Below are positions 48,263 through 58,734 of a DNA stretch of 64,000 bases, one piece after another; positions within the stretch are counted from its first letter, which is position 1, and each line of letters begins with the position of its first letter. The notes under the pieces are model-generated. The model had not been told where the DNA came from. It saw only the letters and a list, made by a program, of their open reading frames with translations, and made no database searches. The stretch covers positions 246,001 through 310,000 of the forward strand of contig CANTAL010000208.1 in NCBI GenBank assembly GCA_947650365.1, given 5' to 3'. The DNA comes from Chamaelirium japonicum (taxonomy: Eukaryota > Streptophyta > Magnoliopsida > Liliales > Melanthiaceae). The position numbers and the translations under genes were made by a program.

Positions 48263-48964
48263 TGTGGGGGAAAATCTTCGTGCCGACCCGAAGACTTTCG
48301 CAGCACCAGTCAATTGAAGTTGAAGTTGACGTCGAAGATCGTTGGTCGATCTGTTGATTGAAGTTGAAGCCTTTTGATATGTAAACAGAGAGATGCAATC
48401 AGAGAGAGTGTTGACACGAGAGATGTGATCTCGGAGTTCAGCCGAAGCCTACGTCTCCGTGCTATAGGGAGCAACCCGAATTCACTAACACTTATTTCGA
48501 AGTGACCTCGACAGGCCGAGTGTCACTGAAGTTTCTTTGACTTGTTCAAAGACAAGAAGAAGATCAAGGTGAGGTAGAGGGTAAGAGGAGATAGAGGTTT
48601 CTGAGACAGATATCAGATGATGGCACTGATCTGTTTTCAGAGCTCTGGTTTGAGTTCTGGAGTTTCAGGTTTTGAAAATCTGATCCATTTACATTCGAAG
48701 GCTCTGCTATTTATAGAATTTCTGGGGAGGATTTCCTGGGTAAATGGCGGTCTCTGCTGCCGTATCTGGGGATCCTCCAGGTAAAGTTGGTGGACCCCGC
48801 TACCGTTTTAGGGGGCCCACTAGGCAGGGCCGGTGGGTCCCGCTGTTGTCTTCGGGGGCCCACCAGGAAGGGCCGGTGGGTCCCGCTGTGGTACTTGGGG
48901 GCTCACTAGGCAGGGCCGGTGGGTCCCGCTGTTTGCAGACTTCTTGCCAAAATTTGCACCCACA
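48263..48964 (-). repeat. 5' LTR of Tat-minus (right copy)
   Basis: 702 bp, same length as the left copy, about 5 differences by eye. Followed by the AAGTT duplicate and the resumed copia-2 tail. Confidence 0.93.
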
Positions 48965-48969
48965 AAGTT

Positions 48970-49462
48970 ATTCGAGGGATTTGTGGGGGTGCTATCAAAA
49001 TTCTCCCCTCCCTATGATGTGATAGTACATTCTGTATCGCTGAGAGGCTGAGTTTTAGACTCTTAATGCTAACTATAGCTGGCATACCAGTGGGGTGTAT
49101 AGATACAGAGCACTCTTGATAGTAAGCACCTATATGAGTGTAGAAGTGTGGCCGCTTCTATGAGAATTGAGGCTAATTCTCTAGAACACTCAAGAAAACT
49201 GGGGAAGGCTCATGGCCATAAAGAGCACAACCGCATGGGACTCTATGATGTATATGAAAGTATGGGTGAGACTTGTCGACTAGACTTACAATATATAGCT
49301 TCACAGTTCAAGACGTAAGTTCACTGTCTGCTAGTAAGTCCTGCAGTCTACACTAAGCAAAGGTTCAAGTCGAAAGACACCTTATGTCTATACATACTCT
49401 TATAAGTACTCCAGACTACTTCTTTCGATTTGTTTTTCGATATTTTCATTATTGTGGGGGAT
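48970..49462 (+). other. copia-2 3' tail and polypurine tract (second copy)
   Basis: Matches 25107-25609. Ends ATTGTGGGGGAT directly before LTR-c, the polypurine tract. Confidence 0.8.
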
Positions 49463-50369
49463 TGTTACAAAAATTGGTTTTGATAGGATAATGAAAAAAT
49501 CGGTTTTTGGTTTAGTCCCATATTGCCCGTGGGGAGATCTTTTAATGCGTTTATAATGGAACTCCCTTCATTGGGCTTTGTATCTTCCTAAGAGCCAGGC
49601 CATAGCCCACCACACACGCGCGCGCGCGCGCGCGCCGAGCCGGGCCGGGCCGGGCCGGGCACGGGCTCGAGCCGCGTGGACGCGAATGGGCTTCGGGATT
49701 CGGGCCTTGTTTTAAACTGGGTTTTAATTTTTTAATTTTTAATGGAGATTTATTCCTTCCGTTACACTCTTCATGAGGCTGAGCCAGGTTCATTGAACCT
49801 GGACCTCTGCACTGTCACATGCAACCGTTTCACTTGACAGAGCAGTGAATGCTCATCAGTGCGTTGCATGCAATGGCTGTGAGTGTGGGGACGTTATGGC
49901 TAAGGACCTCTATATAAGAGAGGGTCCGGTGAAGCCAGAAATACACCAAGCGAAGAGCTCTCTCCACTTTCTCTTTTCTTTCTCGTTCGATCTTGTCTGG
50001 AGTGTCTGGAGTACGCTGAGAGTCCCAAAGGGGTTCCCTTCGGTGCTGAAGAGGAGTCAAGTCGTTGTACCCTGGGGAGCGTTCGTCGGAGGCCTTGAAG
50101 CACCTACCGAGGCGGCGAAATAGCTTTCAGGGCATTGTGCTAGCACAAGCCTCGACAACTGCTAAGTACCTTGTTCTTCTTCCCTCTTCCATCTCTTTGC
50201 CATATCTGTAGACAACCTTAGGACAACCTAAAACCTGTTTGATTGTTGTGCTCAACTTTGCATGCTAAACCCCTATAGTTTGTTCAATTACTATTTGCAC
50301 TAGATTTGTAACATCTCTATATTCTGTTAGTCATCGTTTGCTTTTCTTCATAGAATAGAATACCCAACA
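49463..50369 (+). repeat. copia-2 LTR-c (complete)
   Basis: 907 bp, TGTTACAAAAATTGG ... ATACCCAACA, followed by target duplicate GCTAC. TATA-like CTCTATATAAGAGAGG near 49908-49923. The CGCGCG run is longer than in LTR-b. Confidence 0.93.
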
Positions 50370-50378
50370 GCTACAGCG

Positions 50379-50410
<32 letters not shown>

Positions 50411-50426
50411 CGGGGGTTGTGAAGTA
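50370..50426 (+). other. 5' leader remnant of the GIF gene with (GA)n
   Basis: GCTACAGCGCAGAGAGAG and about 28 bp of GA precede the start codon. The left half of the leader is thought to lie before 24418. GA-rich leaders are common for this gene family. Confidence 0.5.
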
Positions 50427-50510
50427 ATGCAGCAGCACCTCATGCAGATGCAGCCAATGATGGCGGCATACGCTTCCCCGAGTCAGGTCACCACCGATAT
50501 CATCCAGCAG
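50427..50510 (+). CDS. GIF: GRF-INTERACTING FACTOR (AN3-like, SSXT family), exon 1
   Basis: ATG 50427 opens MQQHLMQMQPMMAAYASPSQ and continues VTTDIIQQ, then a GT splice donor at 50511. This is the characteristic N-terminus of plant GIF/AN3 proteins up to the usual first intron position, after which family members continue with YLDENK. GIFs are nuclear co-activators that bind GRF transcription factors through the SNH/SSXT domain and promote cell proliferation in leaves and flowers. No exon 2 was found in the remaining 13.5 kb, so either intron 1 is very long and leaves the window, or this is a truncated or captured copy. The 26-kb copia-2 complex sits 53 bp upstream of the ATG. Identity of exon 1 is secure; function of the locus is not. 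Confidence 0.8.
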
Positions 50511-50624
50511 GTCTGCTTCTCTTCTTCCCCCCACCCCTGGAAAAAAATCTAAGTTGTTGTGTAAATGGTTCCTTTCCTCTTGATGGTGGGTTTTTTGAAA
50601 TGGGTGTCTGCTTCCCTTGCAGTT

Positions 50625-50708
50625 ATGAAGCTTGCTGAAGAGCATGCTGGAGCAAGACTTGAGCTTCCCTCCAAGGAGAGTTTGTCTAAACTGGCCCAAG
50701 GAAATTGA
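50625..50708 (+). other. Exon-like stretch after the GIF exon, not recognised
   Basis: CTGCTTCCCTTGCAG (to 50622) is a good splice acceptor 112 bp after the GIF donor. The frame from ATG 50625 reads MKLAEEHAGARLELPSKESL and ends at TGA 50706. It is not the GIF second exon, and read in phase with exon 1 it stops at once (TTA TGA). It may be an exon of another gene brought here, or chance. Confidence 0.3.
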
Positions 50709-50871
50709 ACCTAGTTATGTTTATTAAATATGTTTGGACACCAGATCAGTTTAGTTTATTCAATAGTAGGTTCTTTGTCTGGAGTATGTTCAGCCAAAGA
50801 AATTCCAATAACTCTTATACTGTTTTAATATACCTCAATTATTTTTCGAGCTGTAAGTCGGTACCCTATGG

Positions 50872-50875
<4 letters not shown>

Positions 50876-50923
<48 letters not shown>
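50876..50923. repeat. (CT)n microsatellite
   Basis: About 48 bp of TC directly left of a small MITE. Confidence 0.95.
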
Positions 50924-50925
<2 letters not shown>

Positions 50926-50926
<1 letters not shown>

Positions 50927-51161
50927 GGGTAAATTGCACTTTGCTCTGTTGAAGTTTAGCTCACACCAAACCCCACTGTAGTTTATTTAGTTCCAAATCA
51001 CTACTTAAAGTTTGAAATGTTAGCTTGTCAACTACTTAAATTCCTCATTTGGTAATTTTTATCTGATAAAAACTGAATTGAAGGGGGCAAAATGTATTTT
51101 TTAACTATAGGGGGGTTATATGTTTTTAGGATAAACTTCAAGGGGACAGTGTAATTTACCA
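50926..51161. mobile_element. Small MITE with TGGGTAAATT termini
   Basis: Left TGGGTAAATTGCACTTTGCT, right in reverse complement TGGTAAATTACACTGTCCCC followed by TTGAAGTTTATCC. About 236 bp, no coding capacity, directly next to a CT microsatellite. A related end lies at 22690-22731. Target duplication not clear. Confidence 0.55.
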
Positions 51162-53651
<2,490 letters not shown>

Positions 53652-53659
53652 ATATAGGC

Positions 53660-54337
53660 TAAGGGTGTTCATCAGTTCGGGTTGACCCGCCAAACCGAAC
53701 CGAACCAGTCTATTTGGTTCGGTTTAGATCGGGTATTTTTTACCGTTCGGTTTGGTTCAGTTCCAAAAAAAAAAACCCGCTATGGTCGGTTCGGTTCTGG
53801 GTTGTGAGTTTTTTAACCCGAACCATTGGTACAATACCCTCAGTAGTTACTACTGTACAGTCTCACTAATATTGTACATTACATGGTGGTGACCCCAATT
53901 ACCATCATTCGGTACTTTCAAAACTTTCAAGCGTTCAACAGTGTGATGAAACTGAAAACTGAAGGGTGTCGCTATTTGCACCCACATAATTACTAGCACC
54001 CCCAAATCCCAACTTATGAAATATCTCAAAGTGAAAAATTAAAGGTGTTGCTAGTAATTCTATAGAGGCAAATAGCAGCACCCAAAGTTAAAAGCTTAAA
54101 AATGAAATTTTGAACCAACTCAGCGGCTCAACCATTCACACCTCATAGTGTGGTTACGAGCGATTTGAAAGACCCACAGAACCAAACTGAACCAAACAAA
54201 ACTTTTCCGGTTTGATTTGGTTCGGTTTTTACCAAGGAATGGTTTGGTTCGGTTTCATTTACTAGAGAACCGATCAACTTCGGTTCGATTCTAAATTTAT
54301 CAAAAAACCGAACCAACCCGAACCATGAACACCCCTA
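53660..54337. mobile_element. hAT-type MITE with 8-bp target duplication
   Basis: Perfect 8-bp duplication ATATAGGC (53652-53659 and 54338-54345). Termini TAAGGGTGTTCA and, inverted, TAGGGGTGTTCA; subterminal GGTTCGGTT-type repeats pair across the element. An 8-bp duplication and TAGGG-type ends fit hAT elements. 678 bp, no transposase. Confidence 0.85.
53964..54083. mobile_element. Small foldback MITE nested in the hAT MITE
   Basis: GGGTGTCGCTATTTGC at the left pairs with GCAAATAGCAGCACCC at the right; an inner TTACTAGCACC pairs with GGTGTTGCTAGTAA. About 120 bp. Target duplication not resolved. Confidence 0.55.
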
Positions 54338-54441
54338 ATATAGGCATTGGGGGGTAAGTCAAATTTTTTAAGGGTTAATTTTTGTTTTTCTAGGGCAACT
54401 CTAATTGACATCATTTTAGAGGGGGCTAAATCTAATTAACG

Positions 54442-54817
54442 TTGAGCTGTGAGCTACGGTAGGAGAAAATGAACTGCGGGTATTTTGACCCCCCTAAAAG
54501 TTTTGGAATTTGATAAAATTTGGTGAGCGTGTTTACTAGAGTAAAATGATCATCATCACCAATTTTTATCAAATTCCAAAACTTCTAGGGGGTCAAATGG
54601 TCAACAAAAAATATGCATATTTTAACGATGACTACGGACGACAGATTTTGCTTCGACCATTTTACCCCCTTAGAAGTTTTGGAATTTGATAAAAATTGGT
54701 GAGAATAATCATCTTACCCTAATCAACACCCTCACCAAATTTCATCATATTCCAAAACTCCTAGGGGGGACAAAATACCCGCAGCTCACTTTCTAAACCG
54801 GTAGCTTATAGCTCACT
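54442..54817. mobile_element. Fourfold palindromic foldback element
   Basis: Outer arms TTGAGCTGTGAGCTAC and, inverted, AGTGAGCTATAAGCTAC. Inside, CCTAAAAGTTTTGGAATTTG and its reverse complement occur twice each, so each half is also a palindrome. No coding capacity. Confidence 0.65.
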
Positions 54818-54825
54818 GTAACATT

Positions 54826-54828
<3 letters not shown>

Positions 54829-54922
<94 letters not shown>
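54829..54922. repeat. (TA)n microsatellite left of the MULE
   Basis: About 94 bp of AT ending exactly at the MULE terminus GGGTCGGG. Confidence 0.97.
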
Positions 54923-54924
<2 letters not shown>

Positions 54925-55344
54925 GTCGGGATCGGCTGACCCAGCAGAAGAATGACCCAGCAGTGACATCAAACGGGAGCCGTTGGATCAAGGTTGATCG
55001 GAGGGCTGCTGGTTACTCGGGTACGGATCGGAGAAAACGAAATATAAATCCCGTGACCTCTGTTCTCTCGTCTCTCTCTCTCGAGGTTTCTCTCTTTCTC
55101 CCTCTCTCTCTCCTCTCTCGGCTCGATCTCTCTCGCCTCAACGGAGCTGCCGCTCGCGATCCCGTCGTCTCTCTCGCTCGCCTCAACGGAGCCGCCGCCC
55201 GTGAAGCTGCCCTCCGATCCGAGGGCTGCTGCGATCCCTCTCGCCTCAACGGAGCCGCCGCCCGTGGAGTTGCCGCTCGCGATCCAGCACCCCGTCGTCT
55301 CTCTCGCTCGCCTCAACGGAGCCGCCGCCCGTGGAGCTGTCGCC
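54923..55344 (+). repeat. MULE left terminal inverted repeat
   Basis: 422 bp. Contains two spaced copies of TGACCCAGCA near the tip, a TATAAAT box, then CT-rich DNA and repeated CGCCTCAACGGAGCCGCCGC. Against the right TIR about six substitutions and one indel by eye. An open frame runs through it but is present in both TIRs and is taken as leader, not protein. Confidence 0.92.
55043..55049 (+). promoter_or_regulatory. TATA box in the MULE left TIR
   Basis: TATAAAT in GAAATATAAATCCCGTG followed by CT-rich leader-like DNA. The mirror copy is ATTTATA at 63497-63503 in the right TIR. Likely promoter of the transposase gene. Confidence 0.5.
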
Positions 55345-55928
55345 CACCGATTCAACCCCATCGCGCAGCTGCCCGTGAGCAGCCCTCCGATCCGAGGGCT
55401 GCTGCGATCCAGCGACCAGACCTCCGATCACCGCCGATTCAGCCCCGTCCTCCTTCTCCGCTACGGCGCAGCAACCCCATCATCCTCTACGGCGCATTCG
55501 CCTGCGACCAGCCCTCCGATCCAGCCCCGTCCTCCTCTACGGCACAACCGGCCAAAGACCTGCGATCAACCAGCTCTCCGATCAGCCCTGAACCACCCCT
55601 ATCGTCCTCTACGGTGCAGCCGCCCGCAATCCGGCGACCAGCCCTCCGATTCAGCCCCGTCCTCTTCCTCCTCTACGTACGGGGCAGCCGGTACGGCTCT
55701 CTCTCTATCTCTCTCCTTAATCCGTCTTCCTCCTCTACGGCACAGCCATCCACGACCCGAAGCAGTTGCTGGGTGTGGGCTTGGGTAGCAGGGTTTTAAT
55801 TCTTGCTTCTTTTTTTTTGCAATTGGTTTTGCTTGATTTTTGTCTTGGTTATTTAACATACTTTATTTGTTATCCTTCACGATGGGAGTCGAGAAAGGTA
55901 AACTGTTATGCTATTTGGACAATCTCCA

Positions 55929-56064
55929 TCGACAAACTAAAGGACAAACCATACCCAAGAAGCGGTGGCGAGGCCTAGGGGCTAGTGCATCGGCATTCAT
56001 ACCAAGCTCTGACCCCTAGGACCCCCACCACTTCTTGGGTCTGGTTTGTCCTTTAGATTGTCGA
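55929..56064. repeat. 136-bp near-perfect hairpin in the MULE leader
   Basis: Left arm TCGACAAACTAAAGGACAAA, right arm inverted TCGACAATCTAAAGGACAAA; further pairing CCCAAGAAG/CTTCTTGGG and CCTAGGGG/CCCCTAGG. May be a small MITE or a hairpin RNA source. Confidence 0.7.
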
Positions 56065-56456
56065 ATATCATTACTCGAGTCGAAAAAGGTCTACCTAGCT
56101 AGTCTTTGAATTAGATTGGTAATAGTAGACATTGTGCTTGTGTGAAGAATTTGGATACAGTTGGCGATCCCAACGTTGTGCTTGTGTGAAGCATTATAAT
56201 TTGGATTCAATTTTCTCTGAGTTTTTCATTTTAGATTGGATCCATGTGATACTTTACAAGTAGAGGGTCTAACGATGATAATAAATGTTGATTATGGGAG
56301 TGAGGAAAATGAAACCATGACTTCTCTCATCATTCGAATTTGGATTTGCTTGAAAAATATTGAATTTGAATTTTCAGTTATGTTTATTTATTATTTTTTA
56401 TGCAGGATAAACATTATTCTTAATACATTGGCAATTAGACAATTATCTTTTCAATT

Positions 56457-58346
56457 ATGGAAAGAGTCGAGGGTGATGATATTGGCATACCAATGGTCGG
56501 GATGCAATTTGCAACGCATGAGGAAGCAAGAAGTTATTATGAAGAATACGGTAGAAAAAAAGGATTTGCTATTCGTATTCGGTCATCAGTGAAAACTAGA
56601 CGGACTTCAGATGGAATCACAGGGTACAGATTTGTATGCTCCCGGGAAGGGTTACATAAGCCGAAAGCTTCCAAAGAGCCACCAAATAAATGTAGAAGTA
56701 CATCGACAACAAGAGGGGGATGCGATGCTCGTATGTGGATTATAAAAGACCTAAAAAGCAATAATTGGAGTGTGACAATGTTTTCTGACGAGCACAATCA
56801 CAACCTTGTATCTCCACGGAAGAGGGTTCATTTGAAATGCAACAGAACAATGTCTGATGCTGCAAAATCATTGGTGGATATTTTTAGCAGAGAAAACCTT
56901 CAAATAAATAAGGTTGCATCGGTTCTCTCAGGCGATGTCGTGGGGTTTAATGATAGAGATTGCTGGAACTACCTGAGATCGGTGAGACACAGAAATCTGG
57001 GTATGGGAGATGCTCAATCGGTATTAGATTACTTTCAAAAAAGGCAGGTAGAGAACCCACAGTTCTTTTATGCAATACAATGTGACCAAGACGGAAGAGC
57101 TGTTAATTTTTTTTGGGTTGATGCAACCTCACGCATGTCGTACAAAAACTTTGGTGATGTTGTCACATTCGATACTACATATCGGACAAACAAGTATGAC
57201 ATGCCGTTTGCACCATTTACTGGTGTAAACCATCACTTTCAAACAATACAGTTTGGATGTGCGCTCTTGCAGGATGAAACAGAGATAACTTTTGTATGGT
57301 TGTTTCAGACATGGTTACAGGCTATGGGTGGATCTCCTCCGGTTTCTATTATTACGGATCAGGACATGGCGATGAAAGCTGCTATATCGAAAGTCCTTCC
57401 CATGACAAGACATCGTCTATGCATTTGGCATATTAAAAAAAAATTTGGAGAGAAGTTAGCACATATGTATTCTAAGGGATCAAAGTTCAAAATACTACTC
57501 AAGCAGTGTATTTGGGGAACGTACAACGTTGAACGGTTTGAAGAGCAATGGAACTTTTTGATGTCAGAATATAATCTAGCAGACAATGATTGGTTGAAAC
57601 ATCTTTATAAGATCCGTGAGTCATGGATACCGGTCTACAATCGCACTACCTTTTTTGCCGGGATGAATACAACAGGACGCAGTGAAGGTGCTAATGCTTT
57701 TTTTGATGGATTTGTTTCATGGAATTCTTCTCTTTCTGAGTTTGTGGTAAAATATGAAGAAGCACTGAAGAAGATAGCAAGGAAGGAGCGATCAGAAGAC
57801 TATGAGTCAGAGCACAAATATCGAATATTCGATCAAAATCACTTAATTTTGAGATATGCATCTCAAGTATATACTAGAAACATTTTTGACAAATTCAAGA
57901 AGGAAGTCGATAAGCTTGTATGTTACAAAGTTGTTGAAGGCGACATGGAGGGTGAGTTTCACACTTATATAGTGACGTCGAAGGTTCCTCCTTCCGAGAC
58001 TTTTCAAGTGAAACTGGATTTAGTAACTTATGAAGGAACATGTGAATGTCGTCATTTTGAGTTCATCGGTATACTTTGCAGACATATCTTAGTTGTGTTT
58101 AGTCGCCATGACATTGATGTCATTCTATCCCATTTTATTCGTAATAGATGGACTAAAGGTGCAAATAGGTTCAAGGTAGATGATGTGAACCAATTAGATG
58201 AAAGACAAGTGCAATCAAAAGTAATGAGGATGAGTCATATATGTCAAGAAGCTACTAAATTAGCATATGTAGCACATCATTCGGAAGAGGGTTACAAAAT
58301 TGCCAGAAGCTATTACAGATGCTCTAAAAAGAATTTCAGTGATTGA
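56457..58346 (+). CDS. FAR1-type MULE transposase
   Basis: 629 codons from ATG 56457, preceded by a possible leader intron acceptor (TTTTTATGCAG at about 56404). FAR1 DNA-binding domain at residues 15-115 (FATHEEARSYYEEYG ... SDEHNHNL); MULE transposase domain with catalytic Asp 239 (VVTFDTTYRTNKYD), Asp 301 (SIITDQDMAMKAAI) and a Glu near 362 (FEEQWNFL); SWIM zinc finger at 529-543 (CECRHFEFIGILCRH). It cuts and moves elements with matching TIRs. The open frame ends early by a one-base shift near 58297: the expected tail lies in another frame at 58300. Host FAR1/FHY3 regulators have the same domains, but location between matching TIRs argues for a transposase. Confidence 0.9.
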   Translation: MERVEGDDIGIPMVGMQFATHEEARSYYEEYGRKKGFAIRIRSSVKTRRTSDGITGYRFVCSREGLHKPKASKEPPNKCRSTSTTRGGCDARMWIIKDLKSNNWSVTMFSDEHNHNLVSPRKRVHLKCNRTMSDAAKSLVDIFSRENLQINKVASVLSGDVVGFNDRDCWNYLRSVRHRNLGMGDAQSVLDYFQKRQVENPQFFYAIQCDQDGRAVNFFWVDATSRMSYKNFGDVVTFDTTYRTNKYDMPFAPFTGVNHHFQTIQFGCALLQDETEITFVWLFQTWLQAMGGSPPVSIITDQDMAMKAAISKVLPMTRHRLCIWHIKKKFGEKLAHMYSKGSKFKILLKQCIWGTYNVERFEEQWNFLMSEYNLADNDWLKHLYKIRESWIPVYNRTTFFAGMNTTGRSEGANAFFDGFVSWNSSLSEFVVKYEEALKKIARKERSEDYESEHKYRIFDQNHLILRYASQVYTRNIFDKFKKEVDKLVCYKVVEGDMEGEFHTYIVTSKVPPSETFQVKLDLVTYEGTCECRHFEFIGILCRHILVVFSRHDIDVILSHFIRNRWTKGANRFKVDDVNQLDERQVQSKVMRMSHICQEATKLAYVAHHSEEGYKIARSYYRCSKKNFSD

Positions 58347-58734
58347 GCCTGAACACAATGTCGGGGAGACAACTATTCCTCCTTTAGATAGTATCGTGGT
58401 TCAAACCAACAATCCATATTTTCACCTTCAGAATCCTAATATATCGCAGACGAAAGGGAGGAAAAGGACCGAAGACAATGGAAAAAGAATCAAGAGTTCC
58501 ATCGAGTTATCACAACAAAAAAAGAAAAGAAGATGCGCATTATTCGGGAGGTTAGTTACCCATGACAAGCGTAATTGTCCAGAAAATCTCAAGAACAAAA
58601 AGGAGCAAGGTAAGTCATTATCATTGTCTTCTATATTTTCATATTTTATATATTTGTTCGTAATATATTGGGTTGTTTTAATAGATATGGACTTCGATGA
58701 CGAGGATGCCGAAGCAACCCAAGACCTGGATTGA
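58300..58734 (+). pseudogene. Shifted C-terminal tail of the MULE transposase
   Basis: The frame LPEAITDALKRISVIEPEHN fits the tail of FAR1-type proteins and overlaps the end of the main frame, showing a one-base indel near 58297. Then a basic stretch GRKRTEDNGKRIKSS and a zinc-knuckle-like RCALFGRLVTHDKRNC, where the second Cys is replaced by Phe. A GT-AG intron (58610-58684) joins EQ to DMDFDDEDAEATQDLD, stop TGA 58732-58734, in frame. So the transcript probably has a small acidic last exon. Confidence 0.7.
58610..58684 (+). other. Predicted 75-bp intron in the transposase gene
   Basis: Donor GAGCAAG|GTAAGT, acceptor TTTTAATAG|ATATGG. T-rich inside. Removing it keeps the frame. Confidence 0.6.

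Larger units (their letters stand above)
43516..48964 (-). mobile_element. Non-autonomous Tat-lineage element with Gag only (Tat-minus)
   Basis: 5449 bp, target duplication AAGTT (43511-43515 and 48965-48969), inserted in the copia-2 3' tail. PBS and Gag are on the minus strand. LTRs of 702 bp differ at only about 5 sites (0.7%), the youngest insertion measured here. The internal region runs from Gag straight into the last codons of integrase, so protease, RT, both RNase H domains and most of integrase are missing, as is the antisense gene. It keeps the hairpin repeats, 118-bp repeats and polypurine tract. It resembles published TR-GAG-type elements and would need enzymes from an autonomous Tat. 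Confidence 0.92.
24419..50369 (+). mobile_element. Ty1/copia element copia-2 with three LTRs, host of two gypsy insertions
   Basis: Bounded by a perfect 5-bp duplication GCTAC (24414-24418 and 50370-50374). Order: truncated LTR-a, 3' scrap of pol, non-coding tail, LTR-b, gag-pol, non-coding tail, LTR-c. The tail after LTR-a duplicates the tail before LTR-c, so the arrangement is LTR-(deleted internal)-LTR-internal-LTR, as expected from recombination between copies. The internal region is opened by a Tat gypsy (30091-42861) and a gag-only Tat derivative (43516-48964). LTR-b and LTR-c differ at about 11 of 900 sites by eye. Confidence 0.92.

Noticed and set aside
54921..55799. 292-codon open frame at the left end of the MULE
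   Set aside because: It begins in the TA tract/TIR and is Ser/Pro/Arg-rich repeat; the right TIR gives the same peptide (62789-63583 minus). Leader or TIR sequence, not a separate protein.
56457..58346. Host FAR1/FHY3 light-signalling gene
   Set aside because: Domains are the same, but the gene lies between two 98%-identical TIRs and carries a frameshift, so a transposase is more likely.
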